Part shown: piece by piece, positions 7,928 through 10,180 of the stretch
How positions within the stretch are numbered: the stretch's first letter is position 1
How the letters are laid out: each line of letters begins with the position of its first letter
Assembly: GCA_000310025.1 (NCBI GenBank)
Contig: FN649737.1
Location: 2,891,769 to 2,901,948 of the forward strand
Direction: 5' to 3'
DNA: 10,180 bases
Source: Ectocarpus siliculosus
Lineage: Eukaryota; Sar; Phaeophyceae; Ectocarpales; Ectocarpaceae
Made by a program: the position numbers and the translations under genes
Notes under the pieces: generated by a model
Told to the model about the DNA's origin: nothing
The model's input: the letters and a program-made list of their open reading frames with translations, nothing else
The model's database searches: none

Positions 7928-10010
7928 CACGGCCGCCGTGCAGGAGTGCTTGACGCTGAGCGCGAGGGCCGGCATGGCCATGACCATGGTCTCGAGCACG
8001 GCGTTCGGGGAGGCGGTGAGGGAGGCGCTCGTGCGGACCCCGTCGCGGGAGCTGCGGGAGAACGCGATGGGGGTGATGGCCGCCCTCGCCGGGATCGACC
8101 GCGAGGTCGCGGGGGGGGCGGGGGCGTACGAAGGCGGTGGCGGCGGCGGCGGCGGCGGCGGCGAGTTCGTTAGTCAGACCACGGTTATGGTGAGTTTCTG
8201 CTTGGTTCGGTGGCGCTGGTAGTGTAGTAGGTCATGGCCCCCGTTTTGTGTCGAAGCTCGGTCTTTGGCAGGCCGAATGGTGTGCAGCCGGCATGGCTAG
8301 CAGCAATCTGCCGTGTTCTGAACCCGCAAATATGATATCTCCCTCACGTTCGCACCCCGCCCACATGCCTGCACTCGTGTCTCCCCCGCAGGCTCAGCTT
8401 TTGATTTCGCTGGTGCCCTACGGCAGGAACGAGCCCGACGGGGCCAAGTGCCGCGAGCTCTACCAGCTCCTTTCCGACTTCCTCAGCAAGGGGAACGTGG
8501 ACGCTTGCGCGCTTTGCGCCACCCTCCCGGCCCTGCGCCCCCCCCCGCCCGCGGCGCCCCCCGTAGCTGCCGGGAGCGGGTCGACATCACCCCATGCCAC
8601 TGGCGAAAACGCCGCCAACAACGGCGGCAGCGGTGGCAGCCGCGGCGGGATCGACGGTGGCGGCGGCGGCGGCCATGTGGACACGTCCTTCTACCGCATT
8701 GACGGTCCGCTCCCGGCCCCGGCGTCCGCCGACGAGCGGGAGTCCGCCTCGACGGCTGTGGCGGCGCTCTCGGAGGCGGTAGCGGCCGACGGGGTGCCCG
8801 CCCTGGCCCAGGTGGTGCCGCTGCTGGTCTGGCTCATGCGGCTGATCGTGAAGCCGCGGGCGACCGCGGCCGACGCCCACCTCTCCGGGCTGCTCGGGCT
8901 CGCGCGCATCGTCATCGGCTGGTTAGGGCCGCGGGGTAAGGAGGCGGTGGGCCTCCGGGGGCTGGAGGGGATATGCGCGGCCGAGGGGGGGGTGGTGGGC
9001 ACGCGGGGGAGGGGCTTGCTTCACCACGTCTACCACGAGTGCTTGTTCGATATCGCGACGCACGACAACCACGGGCCCTTGGCCCCTCCCAAGTGCAGGT
9101 TGGTTTTTGTTTTGGTTTTGGTGCTTCCATCTCCCCGCGCTTGCGTGTTTTTCTTTGTATCGGCTATTTTTTTTCAGCTGGATATCGCTTGTACGTTTTC
9201 AGCGGCAATAGCGCTGAGAGTGGTTGAGCACCCCTTGCACGTGCGTCCCGTGCTTGGTTTAACAATTTGCGGGCCCAACGACGTGACGACATTCTCCGCG
9301 TGGGCTGTACTCCGTTGCCCCCCCGACCACAACATGATGGCATGCTCCGCATGGGTTGTTGCTTGTAATTCCTTGCCCCCCCCCCCGACGCCCGCAGGTC
9401 CGAAGGTTGTCGGGCCAACGCGTTCGGGCTGCTGACGGATCTCGCCACCGACTGCCGGGCGAACGTGGCCGTCCTCATCGACCTCCTCCTCCGCCACCAC
9501 TCGAGCTCCTCCCCCTGCCAGTCCCCGGCCGCCGCCGTCGCCGCAGCGGCAACGGTAAAGCCCCCGAAGCCGACTCGGTCCGCATCCTCCCCTGACGCCA
9601 AAGGCAACGGCGGCGGCGGCGGCGGCGGCGGCGCTGCCCCCGACGAGGATAGAACCGGCGGTAGGCGGCGATGAACCTGGCAGCTGCAGCAATAGAAGGC
9701 AGGCATGTGCTGGCTACTCGCGACTGACGCTTCTTCCGGGGGCGGCGGTGGCGGAGGCGGGGCCGGTTGCGTGGAGCGGGTGTCGTGGGCGTACGCGCCG
9801 CGGCAGACGGACAAGGCCGAGTGCGGGTACGTCGGGCTGCAGAACCTGGGGGCGACCTGCTACATGAACTCGCTGCTGCAGCAGCTCTTCATGGTCCCCG
9901 CCCTCCGGTTCGGAGTGCTGAGCTGCGACCCGTTCTTCAGGACCCCGGAGCAGATCGAGAAGGGGGAAGGGGTGGTCCCTAGGGAGGAGAACCTGCTTTA
10001 CCAGCTCCAG
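38..10010 (+). CDS. USP9X-like: Giant ubiquitin-specific protease (C19, USP9X/FAF-like), multi-exon, partial at both ends
   Basis: The joined exons 38-988, 1631-1795, 2341-2577, 3287-3382, 3865-3936, 4919-5715, 6265-7051, 7602-8189, 8392-9098, 9398-9554 and 9696-10010 give 4,872 nt, or 1,624 residues, without a stop. All joins are phase 0 except exons 6/7 and 10/11, which share split codons (TT|G and AG|G). Seen: a ubiquitin-like segment at residues about 423-498, long helical repeats, and the cysteine box YVGLQNLGATCYMNSLLQQL with Cys at about residue 1574. Known of the family: these very large deubiquitinases remove ubiquitin from substrates, and the regions before the catalytic core form helical repeats with an embedded ubiquitin-like domain. 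Inference: this is the algal or protist member of that group. Which human paralog (USP9X, USP24 or USP34) is closest cannot be settled by eye. The N-terminus and most of the catalytic domain lie outside the window. Confidence 0.93.
989..1630 (+). other. Intron 1 (642 nt)
   Basis: GT at 989, AG at 1629-1630. The first about 125 bases hold a degenerate tandem repeat that copies the donor (see the repeat entry). An acceptor-like ctctcttgcag at 1165-1175 precedes QAEPFIGYVGVDG and a stop, so an alternative small exon is conceivable but not needed. The rest is unremarkable AT-richer sequence with stops in all frames. No RNA gene was recognised. Confidence 0.7.
1030..1115 (+). repeat. Tandem repeat in intron 1, 38/39-nt units
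   Basis: Copies at 1030-1067 and 1077-1115 differ by one inserted G and share tagtcggcggttctgttg followed by the shared run ending in ccccgagtttcgt. A more degenerate copy starts at the splice site itself (989: gttagttgctg...gcggtgccccgagtgtg). The GTTAGT donor hexamer therefore occurs at 989 and again at 1028. Confidence 0.9.
1631..1795 (+). CDS. Exon 2: short helical segment of the USP9X-like protease
   Basis: The exon runs from an acceptor at ccaaaccaaacag (AG 1629-1630) to the donor CGCAG|GTACGG (GT 1796). It is 165 nt, 55 codons, phase 0 both sides. It encodes LCLHVEVSDELSADTVARER followed by AAFVSRCTDRLARAADTL, which resembles the family helix 'FIxxCxxRLxxxxDTL' that comes just before the ubiquitin-like domain. 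This start was chosen because joining it to exon 1 leaves 22 residues between LCE and FVSRC, close to the spacing I recall for USP9X. An upstream acceptor at 1551-1552 (ccccctag) is also in phase and would add 26 residues (PSRVPPPLL...), so the exon could begin at 1553. The upstream acceptor has the better pyrimidine tract; the downstream one fits the family better. Confidence 0.75.
1796..2340 (+). other. Intron 2 (545 nt)
   Basis: The donor is GTACGG and the acceptor ccccag. It contains GT/TTG-rich sequence at 1811-1880, a degenerate ccaacccaaacccaacc stretch near 2046 and two CTAAC branch-like motifs near 2142-2155. A decoy acceptor (ttgctcacag, 2021-2030) leads into sequence without family similarity. 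No gene was seen. Confidence 0.7.
2338..2343 (+). promoter_or_regulatory. NAGNAG tandem acceptor of exon 3
   Basis: The acceptor is CAGCAG, so splicing after either AG is in frame and differs by one Gln. The first AG is used in the model here. Tandem acceptors of this type are a known source of single-residue isoforms. Confidence 0.6.
2341..2577 (+). CDS. Exon 3: helix plus first half of the ubiquitin-like domain
   Basis: The acceptor is accccag (AG 2339-2340) and the preferred donor GGGTG|GTGAGC (GT 2578). It is 237 nt, 79 codons, phase 0. The first part, KTAVVSATRSLQLLLAYLEE, is an amphipathic helix that follows exon 2 as in the family. From about residue 50 of the exon the chain changes to a beta pattern, GTMAVRVQPSGGKETEVQVF, then PGQTVQCFR. 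This looks like strands 1 and 2 and the start of the helix of a ubiquitin fold. Both ends carry 3-base ambiguities: the acceptor is a CAGCAG tandem, and a second GT at 2575 would drop one Val codon. Neither changes the frame. Confidence 0.87.
3066..3115 (+). repeat. G-run and C-run able to pair (imperfect inverted repeat)
   Basis: Eight G at 3066-3073 and eleven C at 3105-3115 are separated by 31 bases, so the intron RNA or single-stranded DNA could form a GC hairpin. It may equally be two independent homopolymer runs. Confidence 0.5.
3122..3145 (+). repeat. GT microsatellite with one interruption
   Basis: This is a near-perfect GT run of about 24 bases, interrupted by one A (tgtatg), in intron 3 just after the C-run. 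Confidence 0.85.
3287..3382 (+). CDS. Exon 4: middle of the ubiquitin-like domain
   Basis: This 96-nt exon (32 codons, phase 0) sits between the strong acceptor gccgttctgcag (AG 3285-3286) and the donor CTCGAG|GTAAAA (GT 3383). It encodes AVAISLGPEWTAGTTRLLYR followed by GREMDADDKTLE. This reads as the end of the central helix, then the strand-turn 'LLYRGREM' and the loop 'DDKTL'. They correspond to 'LIFAGKQLEDGRTL' of ubiquitin, including the Gly after the strand and the D-x-x-T-L turn. The exon is small and in phase with both neighbours, so skipping it would keep the frame but remove the core of the fold. Confidence 0.87.
3523..3540 (+). repeat. Interstitial telomere-like repeat, (CCCTAA)3
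   Basis: Three perfect CCCTAA units lie in intron 4. TTAGGG on the other strand is the telomere unit of animals, many fungi and several protists, and has been reported in brown algae. This short internal copy may be a repaired break or chance expansion. Confidence 0.9.
3735..3780 (+). repeat. (TC)23 microsatellite
   Basis: 23 uninterrupted TC dinucleotides in intron 4 end 84 bases before the exon 5 acceptor. The sequence before them is already CT-rich. The run is likely length-polymorphic. Confidence 0.95.
3865..3936 (+). CDS. Exon 5: last strand of the ubiquitin-like domain
   Basis: A 72-nt microexon (24 codons, phase 0) follows an excellent pyrimidine tract, ctttgtttttccag (AG 3863-3864), and ends at CAGCGG|GTGAGA (GT 3937). 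It encodes EQGVLEGSMVHAAKRLTPQT and SEQR. Joined to exon 4 this gives DDKTLEEQGVLEGSMVHAAK, which lines up with the [20 protein letters not shown] stretch of ubiquitin and completes a fold of about 76 residues. There is no C-terminal Gly-Gly, so the domain is not processed like ubiquitin. The exon's short length, flanking T/C-rich tract and AT-richer composition than the other exons make it easy to miss in automatic gene models. Confidence 0.85.
3937..4918 (+). other. Intron 5 (982 nt, longest in the window)
   Basis: The donor is GTGAGA and the acceptor cacccctcag. It includes a purine-rich stretch just inside the donor (3943-3984), a C run at 4085-4094 and the long C/T tract at 4879-4897 before exon 6. 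Open frames of 60-160 codons overlap here in several frames, but none shows a recognisable domain or fits the reading phase. No RNA gene was recognised. Confidence 0.7.
4919..5715 (+). CDS. Exon 6: disordered linker and helical segment
   Basis: The acceptor is cgcccacccctcag (AG 4917-4918), behind a run of C. The donor is GGTTCTT|GTAAGT (GT 5716), a near-consensus site. It is 797 nt: 265 codons plus two bases of a split Leu codon. It begins TTITPRTKLTLRVRPPQ. Some 200 residues rich in Ser, Gly, Ala and Pro follow, with a basic patch QRGRKRAA that could be a nuclear import signal (weak evidence) and Gly-Ser runs from GGC/AGC triplets. Ordered sequence resumes at GCMKVTPPSELPLLELEKQS, then TVDTLFELMESGQSVSVLVWDLLMKMPTN, which resembles the family helix ending in L-P-T-N that restarts the helical repeats after the ubiquitin-like domain. 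The linker is far longer than I would expect in animal members. Confidence 0.87.
5716..6264 (+). other. Intron 6 (549 nt)
   Basis: The donor is GTAAGT and the acceptor ttgtgcacacag. A GGGTTA array begins 8 bases inside it (5724-5746). A decoy acceptor, ttttgtgcacag at 5860-5871, resembles the real one and is in the same phase, but reads into a stop at 5978. A T/C-rich run lies at 5948-5974. No gene was seen. Confidence 0.75.
5724..5746 (+). repeat. Interstitial telomere-like repeat, (GGGTTA)3GGGTT
   Basis: Four GGG tracts are separated by TTA (5724, 5730, 5736, 5742), starting 8 bases after the exon 6 donor GT. The transcript therefore carries GGGUUA x3 + GGG, the classic pattern of a telomeric-RNA G-quadruplex. 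The orientation is opposite to the array at 3523. Confidence 0.93.
6265..7051 (+). CDS. Exon 7: second helical-repeat region
   Basis: The acceptor ctcttgtgcacacag (AG 6263-6264) supplies one G that completes the split TT|G Leu codon of exon 6, so the phase fits. The proposed donor is CTG|GTGAGG (GT 7052); length is 787 nt. After a short Ala run it encodes GGPLSLLQDASSSRLLYSLM and IVEHLLS, matching the family pattern 'LLYSLQIVExLL'. A Ser/Gly-rich insert of about 130 residues with GGC runs follows. Conserved helices then return: SGGIDALVELVL (family: G-G-hydrophobic-x-x-L) and ISLACLALLLVLLERFMEEG. The 3' end is the least certain part, because the frame stays open to a TAG at 7133-7135 and a reader without splicing would end the protein there. 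No other convincing phase-compatible donor was seen. Confidence 0.8.
7152..7296 (+). repeat. Diverged direct repeat, two 55-nt copies with 90-nt period
   Basis: Copies at 7152-7206 and 7242-7296 align without gaps with 45 of 55 bases identical. They start ggacg(t/c)cagt and end agtatcagc(g/t)gaggtcac. Each is preceded by a T-rich stretch, so the true unit is probably the whole 90 bases. GAGGTCA recurs at 7355, perhaps a third, worn copy. Confidence 0.85.
7352..7411 (+). CDS. Possible small in-phase exon (20 codons), optional
   Basis: Between exons 7 and 8 an acceptor-like tcgtcttttag (AG 7350-7351) is followed by an open stretch encoding PEVNSAHLTFFELPGRVIDV, then a weak GT (GTGTCG at 7412). 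The 60 nt are a multiple of three and in phase 0. Inclusion would join EPRQLTRL to this segment and then to MERLPVILFTTC, and the resulting helix-like sequence is plausible for the protein. Against it: the donor is poor, a stop lies two codons past it, and nearby sequence belongs to a degenerate repeat (GAGGTCA also occurs at 7199 and 7289). It could be chance, or an alternatively used cassette. Confidence 0.33.
7602..8189 (+). CDS. Exon 8: helical repeats with poly-Ala and poly-Gly inserts
   Basis: It lies between ccttcttcgcag (AG 7600-7601) and the donor TTATG|GTGAGT (GT 8190). It is 588 nt, 196 codons; only phase 0 is open, since the other two frames stop within 60 bases. The ATG at its first codon is not taken as a translation start, because conserved sequence continues from upstream exons. 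It encodes MERLPVILFTTCRCYRELAA, an Ala/Thr-rich insert, DPLVETVRAARSCSAIITNL, and a Pro/Gly stretch. A run of 11 Ala follows (7896-7928), then the helices QECLTLSARAGMAMTMVSST and LRENAMGVMAALAG, then ten Gly (8133-8162). The helical parts resemble armadillo/HEAT-like repeats of the family. The single-residue runs come from GCG/GCC and GGC triplets and are likely length-variable. Confidence 0.86.
8190..8391 (+). other. Intron 8 (202 nt)
   Basis: The donor is the strong GTGAGT and the acceptor ctcccccgcag. There is an in-frame TAG shortly after the donor (8220). Nothing else is notable. Confidence 0.8.
8392..9098 (+). CDS. Exon 9: helical repeats before the catalytic domain
   Basis: The acceptor is gtgtctcccccgcag (AG 8390-8391) and the donor GTGCAG|GTTGGT (GT 9099). 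It is 707 nt: 235 codons plus AG of a split Arg codon. It starts AQLLISLVPYGRNEPDGAKC then RELYQLLSDFL, close to the family segment where a Leu-rich helix is followed by C-x-E-Y/L-F/Y-x-L-L. A Pro- and Gly-rich insert follows, then VPALAQVVPLLVWLMRLIV and further helices. The end, LLHHVYHECLFDIATHDNHG then PLAPPKC, fits the very conserved 'hhxxxFxxCLF' helix and 'PPKC+' motif just before the catalytic domain. No stop occurs in frame, and base composition is typical of the other exons. Confidence 0.88.
9099..9397 (+). other. Intron 9 (299 nt) with duplicated acceptor region
   Basis: The donor is GTTGGT and the acceptor gacgcccgcag. The 3' half contains a degenerate tandem duplication: caacgacgtgacgacattct... 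(9276-9327) and caacatgatggcatgct... (9330-9389). Each copy ends in a C run followed by GAC. Only the second copy is followed by a usable CAG. Confidence 0.7.
9398..9554 (+). CDS. Exon 10: last helix before the catalytic core
   Basis: The acceptor gacgcccgcag (AG 9396-9397) follows a run of 12 C. Its first G completes AG|G (Arg), giving PPKCRSEGCRANAFGLLTDL followed by ATDCRANVAVLIDLLLRHH. The family signature is 'PPKCK/RxxxSRxxAFxLLxxLxxxCxxNhxxLhxLL', so both the join and the identity are well supported. The 3' end is less certain. The preferred donor is AACG|GTAAAG (GT 9555), leaving 52 full codons and phase 0. The frame stays open beyond it, through KPPKPTRS and a poly-Gly run, to a TGA at 9672-9674, so a later donor at 9661 (GTAGGC) is possible. 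Confidence 0.75.
9555..9695 (+). other. Proposed intron 10 (141 nt), GC-rich, boundaries uncertain
   Basis: GTAAAG...aatag is the choice that removes both in-frame stops (9672 TGA, 9690 TAG) while keeping phase 0. It differs from the other introns in being GC-rich, lacking a pyrimidine tract and holding a poly-GGC run. The rival choice is a 42-nt intron at 9661-9702 (GTAGGC...aaggcag), which would add about 35 residues upstream. Confidence 0.5.
9696..10010 (+). CDS. Exon 11: start of the C19 catalytic domain with nucleophile Cys
   Basis: The conserved part reads SWAYAPRQTDKAECGYVGLQ then NLGATCYMNSLLQQLFM, LRFGVLSC and EENLLYQLQ. This is the cysteine box of ubiquitin-specific proteases; the nucleophile codon TGC is at 9858-9860 and the oxyanion-helping Asn is in 'LQN'. 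The W-x-Y-x-P motif about 12 residues before G-Y-V-G-L is also typical of the USP9X group. The donor is CTCCAG|GTTCGT (GT 10011), phase 0. The 5' edge is uncertain: in-frame TGA (9672) and TAG (9690) must be removed, and the in-phase acceptor aatag (AG 9694-9695) pairs with the donor at 9555. The alternative is acceptor aaggcag (9701-9702) with donor 9661. The His and Asp/Asn of the active site lie downstream of the window. Confidence 0.85.
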
Positions 10011-10180
10011 GTTCGTTTTTATGCGGTGTACGGCCGCCGTCCCGTGTGTTGTTGCGGTTGTTCCGTGCGTTCGTGTGGTTGGTCGGTGTGTTGCGCGGTT
10101 GGTCAGTGTGTGTACGGTTTGTCCTCACAAACTAACTAACAATGCCGCCATTTTTTCGTGGGTTTGATTATTCCATCGAT
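10011..10180 (+). other. Start of intron 11 (runs off the window)
   Basis: It begins with GTTCGT after CTCCAG. It is rich in GT and TTG, with a short tandem repeat (10077-10096 and 10097-10116, both starting ggttggtc). No acceptor that would restart the catalytic domain is present before the end of the window. Confidence 0.75.

Noticed and set aside
9164-9814. Minus-strand open frame of 216 codons across exons 10-11
   Set aside because: Its Pro/Ala-rich translation is the reverse complement of GGC/CTC-rich exon sequence, and it covers the catalytic Cys box that is clearly coding on the plus strand.
1-10180. CRISPR array, prokaryotic operon, transposon or viral genes
   Set aside because: No spaced direct repeats of the CRISPR type, no transposase or integrase motifs, no terminal inverted repeats and no ribosome-binding-site-led gene series were seen. 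The exon-intron structure is eukaryotic.

Overview
The window is eukaryotic nuclear DNA lying inside one large, intron-rich protein-coding gene on the + strand. It is not prokaryotic: open frames are interrupted by GT...AG introns of about 140 to 980 bases, many with C-rich tracts before the acceptor, and GC-rich exons alternate with T/GT-rich introns. GCC/GGC/CAG triplet tracts in exons, TTAGGG-type telomere-like repeats in introns and long poly-C runs would fit a brown alga (Ectocarpus-like stramenopile). That placement is an inference from sequence style, not proof.

The gene encodes a giant ubiquitin-specific protease (peptidase family C19) of the USP9X/FAF-USP24-USP34 group. Eleven well-supported exons and one optional small exon can be threaded with compatible reading phases into about 1,624 residues. 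Both ends of the gene lie outside the window. In order the product shows: (a) a helical-repeat region with acidic and polyglutamine inserts (exon 1, 38-988, and exon 2, 1631-1795); (b) a ubiquitin-like fold of about 76 residues split over three exons (2341-2577, 3287-3382, 3865-3936); (c) a large disordered Gly/Ser/Ala/Pro linker (exon 6, 4919-5715) ending in a helical segment; (d) a second long helical-repeat region with low-complexity inserts (6265-7051, 7602-8189, 8392-9098, 9398-9554); (e) the start of the catalytic domain (to 10010), including the Cys box G-A-T-C-Y-M-N with the nucleophile codon at 9858-9860. The rest of the catalytic core, with its His and Asp/Asn, lies downstream.

The introns hold most of the unusual structure: a tandem repeat that copies the 5' splice site of intron 1; (TC)23 and GT microsatellites; a CCCTAA x3 array in intron 4 and a GGGTTA array 8 bases into intron 6, complementary to each other and flanking exons 5-6; a 90-base-period direct repeat in intron 7; and a duplicated acceptor region in intron 10. 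No gene is supported on the minus strand and no RNA gene, mobile element or CRISPR array was recognised. I see no new multi-gene system here: it is one conserved gene, whose points of interest are splicing architecture and lineage-specific inserts.
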